The notes under the pieces: generated by a model
Databases searched by the model: none
Seen by the model: the letters and a program-made list of their open reading frames with translations, nothing else
What the model was told of the DNA's origin: nothing
Origin: Acinetobacter sp. BY419
GTDB lineage: Bacteria; Pseudomonadota; Gammaproteobacteria; Pseudomonadales; Moraxellaceae
NCBI RefSeq assembly: GCF_019038395.1
Contig: NZ_JAGFXZ010000010.1
Coordinates: forward strand, 1 to 64,000
Direction: 5' to 3'
Length of the DNA stretch: 64,000 nucleotides
Translations under genes and position numbers: made by a program
Part shown: piece after piece, positions 57,028 to 64,000 of the stretch
Layout: the number at the start of each line of letters is the position of its first letter
Numbering within the stretch: the stretch's first letter is position 1

Positions 57028-57819
57028 ATGAAAATCGTCATTCTAAACAAACCTTATGACGTCCTCTCCCAATTCCGTCCAGATGAAAAGCATCCAACTA
57101 TGGCTGATTTTATCGACGACAAAGATTTACGTCTTGCTGGCCGTTTGGACATGGACTCAGAAGGTCTCGTTTTCCTCACCGATCACGGTGGTCTCAACCA
57201 ATATATCACTAATCCTGCCAATAAAAAGTTTAAAACTTATATGGTGCAAGTGGAAGGTGATGTAACTGAAGAGGCGCTTGAGCAGCTTCGTAAAGGGGTT
57301 GAACTGAAAGATGGCATGACACTTCCAGCCAAAGCTGAAAAAGTATCTGAACCGGAATGGTTATGGGAGCGTAATCCTCCTGTACGTTTCCGTTCATCTG
57401 TCCCAACGTCTTGGGTTGAGATTTCGATTTGTGAAGGCCGTAACCGTCAGGTTCGTCGTATGACATCTGCGGTGGGCTTCCCTACACTGCGTTTGATCCG
57501 CACCAAGATTGGTGAGATTGATTTGGTTCGGATGGGATTGCAACCGGGCGAAACCAAAGAAATCGAACCTTTACTTTACCCAGACTTCCAGAATGTTCCT
57601 GCTGAAGAACCATACCGTTCACGCTCTTATGTGAAAAAGCCGGGTGGCACTGGCGGTAAGCCAATGGTTCGCAAGAACAAAGACGGTTCTGTGAAAAAAA
57701 CCTCAGGTACGAAACGTATCTGGCAGATGGACGATAGTGAAAAGCCGAAACGTCGCACCAATGGTACAACTCGTCCAAATACGAAAGCGCCACGTGGTCG
57801 CGGACGTGGTCGTGGCTAA
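57028..57819 (+). CDS. rluE: 23S rRNA pseudouridine synthase RluE-like
   Basis: A 263-residue enzyme of the RsuA/RluB/E/F family. LNKPYDVLSQFRPD and the catalytic block AGRLDMDSEGLVFLT (Asp nucleophile) are clear, with CEGRNRQVRRMTSAVGFPTLRL near the end of the domain. There is no S4 domain, as in RluE. A basic 60-residue C-terminal tail (KKPGGTGGKPMVRKNKDGSV and a Gly/Arg-rich end) is longer than in E. coli and could aid RNA binding. Its stop overlaps the convergent sensor-kinase gene by 4 bases. Confidence 0.9.
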   Translation: MKIVILNKPYDVLSQFRPDEKHPTMADFIDDKDLRLAGRLDMDSEGLVFLTDHGGLNQYITNPANKKFKTYMVQVEGDVTEEALEQLRKGVELKDGMTLPAKAEKVSEPEWLWERNPPVRFRSSVPTSWVEISICEGRNRQVRRMTSAVGFPTLRLIRTKIGEIDLVRMGLQPGETKEIEPLLYPDFQNVPAEEPYRSRSYVKKPGGTGGKPMVRKNKDGSVKKTSGTKRIWQMDDSEKPKRRTNGTTRPNTKAPRGRGRGRG

Positions 57820-59201
57820 AGCCCAGTCTGCTCATCAGGTAGTGACAGGCTAAACACCACGCCAGACGGCGTATTTTCTACAGTTGCCTGCCCCTGATGG
57901 AGCTGCATAATCGACTGCACAATAGCAAGGCCCAGACCACCCGTCTGGGCTTTTCCGTGCCGGCTGTCATCTATCTGATAAAAGCGCTCAAATAAATGCG
58001 GTCGATGCTGCTCTGCAATCCTGACCTCTGGTGTTAACACCGATATTTTAATCCTATGGTTCACTCGCTGTGCCGACACAATGATCTCACTCCCAGGCTG
58101 ACCATAAGTAATGGCATTGCTGATCAGATTGGCGATTGCGCGCTGTAACAACGCGGTGCTGGCAGTCAGACTTAAATCTGGCGGAACATCAACTTTTAAA
58201 TGCATCTGCTTTTCTTCGGCCAGAAAACTGAAGTACTCAAGCAATTCTTGCAGCATCTCATTTAGATTAAAATGCTGTTTTTCAATCGCATATCCCCCAT
58301 GTTCTACCCGGGCAATAAACAGCATACTTTCAATCATCTGGCTCAGGCGTTCGTATTCTTCCAAGTTAGAATAGAGTAGATTTTCCAGTTCAACAGGTTC
58401 GCGTGGCCGCGATAACAGAATCTGTGTCTGCCCGATTAAGTTGTTTAATGGGGTACGAAGTTCGTGTGAAATATCCTCAGAAAAACGTGCCAGCTGCTGA
58501 TACGCAGACTGAATATTACCGAGCATATCGTTCATGGCCTGACTCAGCTCTTGAACCTCAAGCGTATTACTCTGAACATCGATGTGCTGATTGGGCTGCT
58601 GAATATTGACCTGTGCTGTAGCCAGGATCAACTGACGCATTGACTTGAGAATATAGCGACCAGCCAGCCAGGCCATAAAGGTCGAGAGCAGAATGCCAAG
58701 CAGACTATACAGCACCAGTTTTGATAAATAGGTTGCCAGTATCCTTTGCCCTTCTGCCATCTGCTTCCCAGCCACCAGTTGATAGCTCTGACCATCAAAC
58801 TGCACCTGTTTAAAAGCCAGACGGGTAGAAGGCTGTTCAGCCTGGTTATTCTGAAACTGCAATTCGGAGGAATAGTGCAATGCCGGAATATGAACTTGCA
58901 AAGGATTGATTTCAATCAAGCGGTTATTCTGATGCTGCAGCAGCAGTAAATTATCTTCCTGCCCTAGCATGTTTTCATATAATTTGGGATGTTGAACCAA
59001 AAGCTCGAAACTCTGGGTATCTTCAAGAAAAATCTCAATCCGGGAAATACGCGCAGCCAGTGCCTGATCCTGCTGGGTCTGAATCATCTGCTGCATATTT
59101 TGATAAGACAGCAACGCCACACTCAAAAACACCACGCAGGACACCAGTGCAAACGCGATACTCAAACGTGTTGCCAGCGGCAATAACATGGGATTTTTCA
59201 T
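57816..59201 (-). CDS. Sensor histidine kinase of a heavy-metal/HprS-like two-component system
   Basis: A 461-residue inner-membrane kinase. Transmembrane helices lie at about 13-33 and 162-183 around a periplasmic sensor, followed by a HAMP linker. The dimerisation box SEDISHELRTPLNNLIG has the phosphorylated H246. The ATP-binding domain has an N-box NLISNAITYG and G-box TGGLGLAIVQSI. It overlaps the response regulator by 4 bases. Sequence and neighbourhood suggest the CusS/HprS branch, sensing metals or oxidants. Confidence 0.88.
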   Translation of the reverse strand: MKNPMLLPLATRLSIAFALVSCVVFLSVALLSYQNMQQMIQTQQDQALAARISRIEIFLEDTQSFELLVQHPKLYENMLGQEDNLLLLQHQNNRLIEINPLQVHIPALHYSSELQFQNNQAEQPSTRLAFKQVQFDGQSYQLVAGKQMAEGQRILATYLSKLVLYSLLGILLSTFMAWLAGRYILKSMRQLILATAQVNIQQPNQHIDVQSNTLEVQELSQAMNDMLGNIQSAYQQLARFSEDISHELRTPLNNLIGQTQILLSRPREPVELENLLYSNLEEYERLSQMIESMLFIARVEHGGYAIEKQHFNLNEMLQELLEYFSFLAEEKQMHLKVDVPPDLSLTASTALLQRAIANLISNAITYGQPGSEIIVSAQRVNHRIKISVLTPEVRIAEQHRPHLFERFYQIDDSRHGKAQTGGLGLAIVQSIMQLHQGQATVENTPSGVVFSLSLPDEQTGL

Positions 59202-59869
59202 GGGTATTCATCAAGCTTATAACCCATACCCCGTACGGTATGAATCAGTTTTGGCGTGTAATGATCATCAATTTTGCTCCGCAGCCTGCGAATGGCCACA
59301 TCGACCACATTGGTATCAGTATTAAAATTGATATTCCAGACCATGGATGCAATCTGGCTCCGCGTCATCACCTGCCCCTGATGCTCCATCAACAGTTGCA
59401 ACAGCGCAAATTCTTTCTGGCTTAAATCGATTTTTTGCCCGTCACGGTGCACATCATGCTTTAGACGGTTCAAGACCAGACCTGAAACCTGATAGGCTTC
59501 CTGCTCCAGTCGCGGCACACGGCGCAGCAGACTTTTGATCCGGGCCAGCAACTCAATATAGGAAAAAGGCTTGGTCAGATAATCATCGGCGCCAAGTTCC
59601 AGACCTTTTACCCGATCCAGCACATGATCGCGTGCAGTGAGCATCAATACCGGAATCTGGCTAAAAGTTCGCAGGGTTTGTAATACCTGCCAGCCATCCA
59701 GGTCTGGCAGCATCACATCAAGCAGCACCAGATCGAAAGACTGTTGCTGCAAACACGATAATGCACGCACGCCATTTTCTGCGATGGCCGTGCTATAACC
59801 TGATTCATTCAGTCCTTTTGCCAGATATTCAGCAATCTTGACTTCATCTTCTACAATTAAAATATGCAT
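59198..59869 (-). CDS. OmpR-family response regulator, HprR/CusR-like
   Basis: A 223-residue regulator. The receiver domain (1-115) has phospho-acceptor D51 (LVLLDVMLPDLDGW), acidic pair ED at 7-8, and conserved K in DDYLTKPFSY. The C-terminal winged helix (130-223) has NVVDVAIRRLRSKID and IHTVRGMGYKL. It is first in the operon with the kinase. The inverted repeat at 59900-59921 just upstream, the HIUase gene beyond it, and its protein type together recall E. coli HprR (YedW). Confidence 0.9.
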   Translation of the reverse strand: MHILIVEDEVKIAEYLAKGLNESGYSTAIAENGVRALSCLQQQSFDLVLLDVMLPDLDGWQVLQTLRTFSQIPVLMLTARDHVLDRVKGLELGADDYLTKPFSYIELLARIKSLLRRVPRLEQEAYQVSGLVLNRLKHDVHRDGQKIDLSQKEFALLQLLMEHQGQVMTRSQIASMVWNINFNTDTNVVDVAIRRLRSKIDDHYTPKLIHTVRGMGYKLDEYP

Positions 59870-59899
59870 GTCAGCAGTTTAGCTGTTTTTACCTGTGCC

Positions 59900-59921
59900 T
59901 AGATTACAAATTGGTAATCTG
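59900..59921. promoter_or_regulatory. Inverted repeat resembling the HprR/CusR box
   Basis: AGATTAC-AAATTG-GTAATCT, a 7-bp perfect inverted repeat, lies between the divergent regulator gene and the DUF336-HIUase pair. It closely resembles the ATTACAAAATTGTAAT-type box known for E. coli HprR. It probably controls both directions. Confidence 0.6.
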
Positions 59922-59988
59922 ATTGTCATGCTGCACTGGCGTATTTCTTTCTAAGATAGCAGCAGTATCCAATGCATGAATGACAGTC

Positions 59989-60486
59989 ATGAAAAAATCA
60001 ATCGCTAACACAACCCTAGCCTTGCTCAGCAGCGCCTTATTACTCAGCTCACTAGCACATGCAGAATTAACAACGGCGCCAGTCCTGTCGCTAGAAGCTG
60101 CAAAGCTCATGGCGAGCAATGTCATGCTCGCCTGCCAGAAACAGGCCAAGCCGGCGGCAGTAGTTATTCTGGATCAGGGTGGGAACCTGCTGGCCAGCCA
60201 GCGCCATGAATCTGTCGGTATTCACAACCTGATTGCAGCGGAACGGAAAGCTTTTACCGCGTATTCAACTAAAACCAGCACACTGGATTTTATGCGCAAT
60301 GCCCAGAAAAATCCGGATGCACAGAATCTGAATAGCTTGCCTGAATTGCTATTACTGGGTGGTGGTGTACCTGTCCTTTACCAAAACCAGATTGTAGGTG
60401 CCGTAGGCGTGGCGGGTGCAGGTGGCTCAGAACAGGATCATCAATGTGCCAATAGCGGCATTCAAACCACCTTAAAGCAGCTTTGA
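59989..60486 (+). CDS. Periplasmic GlcG/HbpS (DUF336) family protein
   Basis: A 165-residue exported protein. The signal peptide reads KKSIANTTLALLSSALLLSS and ends before AELTT. The mature domain is of the GlcG/HbpS heme-binding family: LVLDQGG-like VVILDQGGNLLASQRHE, and GGGVPVLYQNQIVGAVGVAGAGG. HbpS relatives bind heme and sense oxidative stress outside the cell. ATG at 59989 is preferred to 59980. It lies 70 bases before the HIUase-like gene. Confidence 0.8.
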   Translation: MKKSIANTTLALLSSALLLSSLAHAELTTAPVLSLEAAKLMASNVMLACQKQAKPAAVVILDQGGNLLASQRHESVGIHNLIAAERKAFTAYSTKTSTLDFMRNAQKNPDAQNLNSLPELLLLGGGVPVLYQNQIVGAVGVAGAGGSEQDHQCANSGIQTTLKQL

Positions 60487-60556
60487 TTTCTTTTAATTAG
60501 TAATTATTTATTCCTTTTATTTAACTTCATTCCGTCATTTCACCGAGGAACACCAG

Positions 60557-60955
60557 ATGAAAAAAATCCTATTAGCGACTCTTGCCAGTACCGCCGCCAC
60601 TTTTTCTTTTGCACAGAATCCACTCAGTGTACATGTGCTGAATCTGGAAAATGGCCTACCTTCTCCGAATGTAGAAGTGACCTTGGAAACACAGAAAAAT
60701 GGCAAATGGGTACAGATTTCACAAGCTAGGACTAATCCTCAGGGTCGTATTACAGCACTGTACCCAGAGAATAAAACCTTTGATAAAGGAACCTACAAAG
60801 TGACTTTTAAAACTGGTGACTGGTTTAAAATCCAAAAGCAAAACAGCTTTTTCCCGGAAGTACCGGTGATTTTTGAAGTAGATGGCTCAGTCAATCACTA
60901 TCATATCCCGCTGCTATTAAGCCCCTATGGTTATTCAACCTATCGGGGGAATTAA
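60557..60955 (+). CDS. hiuH: Periplasmic hydroxyisourate hydrolase / transthyretin-like protein
   Basis: A 132-residue protein with a Sec signal peptide (MKKILLATLASTAATFSFA). It carries the family marks: PLSVHVLNLENGLPSPNV at the N-terminus, and YHIPLLLSPYGYSTYRGN at the C-terminus (usually YRGS). Conserved active-site His (VHVL), Arg (GRIT) and His (YHIP) residues are present. The enzyme hydrolyses 5-hydroxyisourate. A periplasmic form beside an HprR-like system is also seen in E. coli (HiuH/YedX). The last residue Asn instead of Ser is unusual. Confidence 0.85.
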   Translation: MKKILLATLASTAATFSFAQNPLSVHVLNLENGLPSPNVEVTLETQKNGKWVQISQARTNPQGRITALYPENKTFDKGTYKVTFKTGDWFKIQKQNSFFPEVPVIFEVDGSVNHYHIPLLLSPYGYSTYRGN

Positions 60956-61082
60956 GCTCTTCCACTTAAGGCCCACCACACTGGGCCTTACTTTTTACTT
61001 GTCATTCTTCTGCTGCAATGCTGTTTATGATTCATATATAATTATTTAAAAATAAAATGTATCTAAAAAAAGCTTTGTAATA

Positions 61083-61271
61083 GATCAGCATTGTGGGATT
61101 CAGTACTTAAAACCGGGATTTCTCGGCGATACATTGGCTGCTGTAACAGAACATACGGCCAGTCGTGGCCGTAGCGGGATTTATGATATTCAGGTGATGA
61201 ATCAGCATGATTAAATTGTGGCTGAATTCCATGCAGCTTCCCGACTACCCATTAAACAAATATCGTGTTGA
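61083..61271 (+). pseudogene. paaI: Remnant of a PaaI-type hotdog thioesterase
   Basis: The frame from 61083 reads DQHCGIQYLKPGFLGDTLAA, then TEHTASRGRSGIYDIQVMNQ, a TAA at 61212-61214, then IVAEFHAASRLPIKQI, and TGA at 61269-61271. This matches the C-terminal half of phenylacetate-pathway thioesterase PaaI (LKPGFLGDTL, GRSGIYDI, VAEF..SR). The N-terminal half with the active-site Asp is missing, and stops occur just upstream. No other paa gene is in the window. It is a decayed fragment rather than a working gene. Confidence 0.6.
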
Positions 61272-61283
61272 TATTTAGTCAAT

Positions 61284-61312
61284 AAAAAAACCGATGCTTC
61301 AGCATCGGTTTT
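61284..61312 (-). terminator. Terminator after the M61 peptidase gene
   Basis: Stem CCGATGC / GCATCGG (61291-61308) with an A-run on the left and T-run on the right; usable in both directions. Confidence 0.88.
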
Positions 61313-61328
61313 AAAGTTTGAAATTGAA

Positions 61329-63032
61329 TTAAGCTTTAAGCCACTTTTCAGCTTTGGCTTGATCTTCAACTTTCAGTTCAACTTCTGTCAGTTCAGTACC
61401 GCCTGCCCGAACTTCAAAGGTCATCAGCTCATCTCGACGGAACGCGTACACTGTAAAACTACCGTCTTGTTTTGCATAGCTTTCGAGAAGCTTGGTCGTG
61501 GCTTTTAAACCGTCAATGGCAATAATCATGTCATTGGCAGAAAGACCAGCTTGCACAGCCACAGCATCACGACGCGCAGATTGAACCAGTACGCCTTCCG
61601 GCTTATCTACCAGTTTTAAACCAAATGGCAAAGACTTGTCATTTTTCAGGCTATAACCGATACCAAACTCAGGCAATAACTGATCGAGCGGCAATTCATC
61701 TGTGGTATTGATTAAGTGATTAATCTGTTCTGACCAATCATCACCGGTCAGTTCTTTGCATAATTCAAAGATCGTACGTTCATGTACCTGAACACCATTT
61801 TGGGCATTTTCATACAAACGGCGCATCAAGGCATCCAGACTTGAACCACGTAAACGCAGACCCAAGTCCAGGCACAGCGCTACCAAACAGCCTTTATTGT
61901 AATAGCTGGTACCGGCATTATTCGAGTTCTCATCCTGACGGTAGAATTTCACCCAGGCATCAAAACTGGATTCAGACACTGACTGAATCGCACGCCCCGG
62001 ATTTTGTAAATAACGATCAATTTGTGCTTTTAATAAAGCAATATATGATTCCTGATTAATCACGCCGCTGCGTAGCAAAATCAAATCATCATAGTACGAA
62101 GTGAAACCTTCAAAGATCCACAATAGAGACGTATAGCCTTCTCTGTTCAAATCATAGTTCACAAAATTTTCAGGACGAATGAATTTCACCAACCAGGAAT
62201 GGAAGTATTCATGGCTACATAAGCCCAGGAAACGCTGATAATCTTTTGAAGGTTCTTCAGGTTCATTGGCCTTAGGTAAGTCATCACGTGGTGAAATCAG
62301 GCTGGTAGAATTTGGATGTTCCAGACCGCCATAACTATTGCCGGTTGCCATGGTCATAAAAGTATAGTCAGCAAACGGCGCCGAACCAAACATGGAAATT
62401 TCTGTGCTACAGATTTTTTCAATATCCTGCTGCATACGTGCCGCATTCATGGCATGTTTACCTGACACCACGAATTCATGCGGAATACCATTCGCTTCAA
62501 AGCTGAACCGGGTTTGCTCTGCCAGCTCAAACGGCGCATCAATCAGTTCAGCATAGTTTTTGGCTTTCAGAGTGAAACGGCCTTTGACCAGACTTTTGGC
62601 TTGCATGCCTGTTGCCAGCTGAAAATGCTTTAATTCATCTGGCAAAAAGATTTCCAGTTCAATCTCTTTGCCTTCCTGACCTTCCACGCCTAAACATGCA
62701 CAGGCCGGGTTCACATAGAGACGATTTTGATCCACATATGCACCACGAACGGACAGGTCATAAGCATAGACATCATATTCAACCGTAATCAGCTCATGAT
62801 CGGTATTGAATAAACGCCATTTGTTCTTTTCAAATTTCTGGATTTGTAGTTGGCGTCCATCTTCATCATAAGCTTTGACCGCTTCAATGTGCTTGGAAAA
62901 CTCTCGAATCAGATAGCTTCCCGGAATCCAGGTCGGCAATGATAAGACTTGCGTCGGATCTGCCAGAAAACGAACAGTCACGTGAATAAGATGTTGACGA
63001 TAATCGTCAAATTCGATTTGATAATGCATCAT
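61329..63032 (-). CDS. M61 family aminopeptidase with PDZ domain
   Basis: A 567-residue metallopeptidase of the M61 glycyl-aminopeptidase family. The zinc motif HEYFHSW (HExxH-type) is followed by the family segment WIFEGFTSYYDDLIL with the third ligand Glu. A PDZ domain near residues 470-540 includes the block LVQSARRDAVAVQAGLSAND. No signal peptide is visible, so it should act in the cytoplasm. ATG at 63032 or the adjacent one at 63029 is the start. Confidence 0.9.
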   Translation of the reverse strand: MMHYQIEFDDYRQHLIHVTVRFLADPTQVLSLPTWIPGSYLIREFSKHIEAVKAYDEDGRQLQIQKFEKNKWRLFNTDHELITVEYDVYAYDLSVRGAYVDQNRLYVNPACACLGVEGQEGKEIELEIFLPDELKHFQLATGMQAKSLVKGRFTLKAKNYAELIDAPFELAEQTRFSFEANGIPHEFVVSGKHAMNAARMQQDIEKICSTEISMFGSAPFADYTFMTMATGNSYGGLEHPNSTSLISPRDDLPKANEPEEPSKDYQRFLGLCSHEYFHSWLVKFIRPENFVNYDLNREGYTSLLWIFEGFTSYYDDLILLRSGVINQESYIALLKAQIDRYLQNPGRAIQSVSESSFDAWVKFYRQDENSNNAGTSYYNKGCLVALCLDLGLRLRGSSLDALMRRLYENAQNGVQVHERTIFELCKELTGDDWSEQINHLINTTDELPLDQLLPEFGIGYSLKNDKSLPFGLKLVDKPEGVLVQSARRDAVAVQAGLSANDMIIAIDGLKATTKLLESYAKQDGSFTVYAFRRDELMTFEVRAGGTELTEVELKVEDQAKAEKWLKA

Positions 63033-63206
63033 AATGGACGATATAAAATAAAAATAAATAAGGTATAGCTTAGCTTAGCATTTTTTAAGCCAGTATGGTT
63101 TAGCTGTCTTATTTGTCTACATTTACGACTAGCTATCTGTATAAAAAAGGCATAGCATGCGTGAAAATTTAACGTTCAACACCTGCCCGGTTATTAAGGA
63201 ACACCA

Positions 63207-64000
63207 TTGAAATACATCATCTCACTGATTACGGTATTCAGTTTATTTATTTCTGCATTTTCCCATGCTGCCCTGCTCAATATCGTGCCTGAAAGCGTTG
63301 AAGCTGAAGCCTGGACCATTCTGGATTCCCAGTCTGGTCAAATCATTGCAGAACACAATGCCGACGTGCAACGTGCTCCGGCCTCGCTAACCAAAATGAT
63401 GGTGGCTTATATTGCCTTAAAGGAAATTGAGGCCGGGAAATTAAATAAAAATGAAGTTTTAACCGCGACTTCTGTGGTGAAAACTGTGATGTGGGATGAG
63501 TCACAAATGTACCTGAAAGAAGGTGACCTGATTTCAGTCGATCAGCTTCTGGCAGGCTTAATTATCATGTCTGCCAATGATGCTGCGGTGACGCTGGCTG
63601 AGAAAATTTCTGGTGGGATTCCGCAATTTGTTGAACGTATGAATCAGGAAGCCAAAGCACTGGGCATGCAGCATACCAATTTCCAGAATCCGGCCGGTAT
63701 TACCATGCCTGAGCATTATTCGACTGCCGCAGATTTGGCCAGACTGTCTATGGCAGTCGTGAATCAAACCCCGGACTATCTGTATTATTCCAAACAGCCC
63801 AGCTTTAGCTATAACCAGCATTTCCATCGTGCCACCAACCGCGTGCTTAAGGTCGATCCAACAGTAGATGGTTTAAAAACCGGTTTCACCCGTGCGGCAG
63901 GCTATAATCTGGCCCTTACAGCCAATCGGGTAACAGCAAATTTTGAAATGCCCAATCGCCGTCTGATTGTGGTGGTACTGGGCACTAAAAGTGCCGCAAA
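63207..64000 (+). CDS. dacC: D-alanyl-D-alanine carboxypeptidase, PBP5/6 type (partial, cut by right edge)
   Basis: A penicillin-binding protein that trims the terminal D-Ala from peptidoglycan in the periplasm. The start is TTG at 63207 with AAGGA six bases before it. The signal peptide is KYIISLITVFSLFISAFSHA. Active-site motifs are S60-x-x-K63 (ASLTKMM), SAND (SxN), and LKTGFT (KTG). About 264 codons are present; the C-terminal domain and membrane anchor lie outside the window. The exact dac letter is uncertain. Confidence 0.88.
   Translation, partial: MKYIISLITVFSLFISAFSHAALLNIVPESVEAEAWTILDSQSGQIIAEHNADVQRAPASLTKMMVAYIALKEIEAGKLNKNEVLTATSVVKTVMWDESQMYLKEGDLISVDQLLAGLIIMSANDAAVTLAEKISGGIPQFVERMNQEAKALGMQHTNFQNPAGITMPEHYSTAADLARLSMAVVNQTPDYLYYSKQPSFSYNQHFHRATNRVLKVDPTVDGLKTGFTRAAGYNLALTANRVTANFEMPNRRLIVVVLGTKSAA

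Overview
This is a bacterial chromosome segment, almost certainly from Acinetobacter (Moraxellaceae). It has moderately low G+C, short intergenic regions closed by U-tract hairpins, and a set of core proteins that read as Acinetobacter-like: AhpF, RuvC, Nnr, QueG, BioB, YebC, YchF, PurT, the GlnD-DapC pair, AlaA, Icd, RluE and a PBP5/6-type carboxypeptidase. The species cannot be fixed from sequence reading alone.

Left core (1-9016). The end of ahpF, a small zinc-ribbon membrane protein, a LysE exporter, fxsA, ruvC, an acylphosphatase, the NAD(P)HX repair enzyme, queG, bioB and several small proteins. One of these is a 36-residue Cys-containing peptide at 7647-7757.

Accessory island (about 9017-36831, 27.8 kb). 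A P4-type tyrosine integrase lies next to a tRNA gene with anticodon CAT (probably tRNA-Ile2). The last bases of that tRNA are repeated at the far end (17 bp identical, 20/21 overall), each copy next to a copy of the tRNA terminator. Inside each end is a pair of AGGATAC repeats with the same 12-bp period, probable integrase arm sites. The cargo, left to right, is: a Ser/Thr-type metallophosphatase plus membrane protein pair; a CoiA-like protein with nuclease motifs; an orphan 142-residue protein; a complete leftward type 1 BREX anti-phage operon (HTH, brxA, brxB, brxC, two inserted genes, pglX, pglZ, brxL); a divergent three-gene module with two very large tyrosine recombinases; and a control/integration end (orphan protein, XRE regulator, AlpA-like protein, integrase). 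The two inserted genes, an ABC/OLD-type ATPase and a small PD-(D/E)XK-like nuclease, are joined to brxC and pglX by 4-, 4- and 1-base overlaps. They look like a second effector built into BREX.

Right core (36895-64000). A PlsC-type acyltransferase, yebC, an Lrp regulator, a GST, ychF, a Mn-type superoxide dismutase gene broken by a frameshift and a stop but still behind a near-consensus Fur box, azlCD, purT, glnD-dapC, gpx-msrB, an alanine aminotransferase with an unusual N-terminal extension, an MFS transporter, an M23 lipoprotein, icd, rluE, and a two-component system divergent from a heme-binding-like protein and a periplasmic transthyretin/HIUase protein. An inverted repeat resembling the HprR box lies between these last two groups. 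They are followed by a decayed PaaI thioesterase remnant, an M61 peptidase, and the start of a D-alanyl-D-alanine carboxypeptidase cut by the window edge.

The points most worth follow-up are the ATPase-nuclease pair inside BREX, the giant recombinase trio sharing a divergent promoter region with BREX, the phosphatase/membrane pair, the broken Fur-box sodA, and the AlaA fusion.
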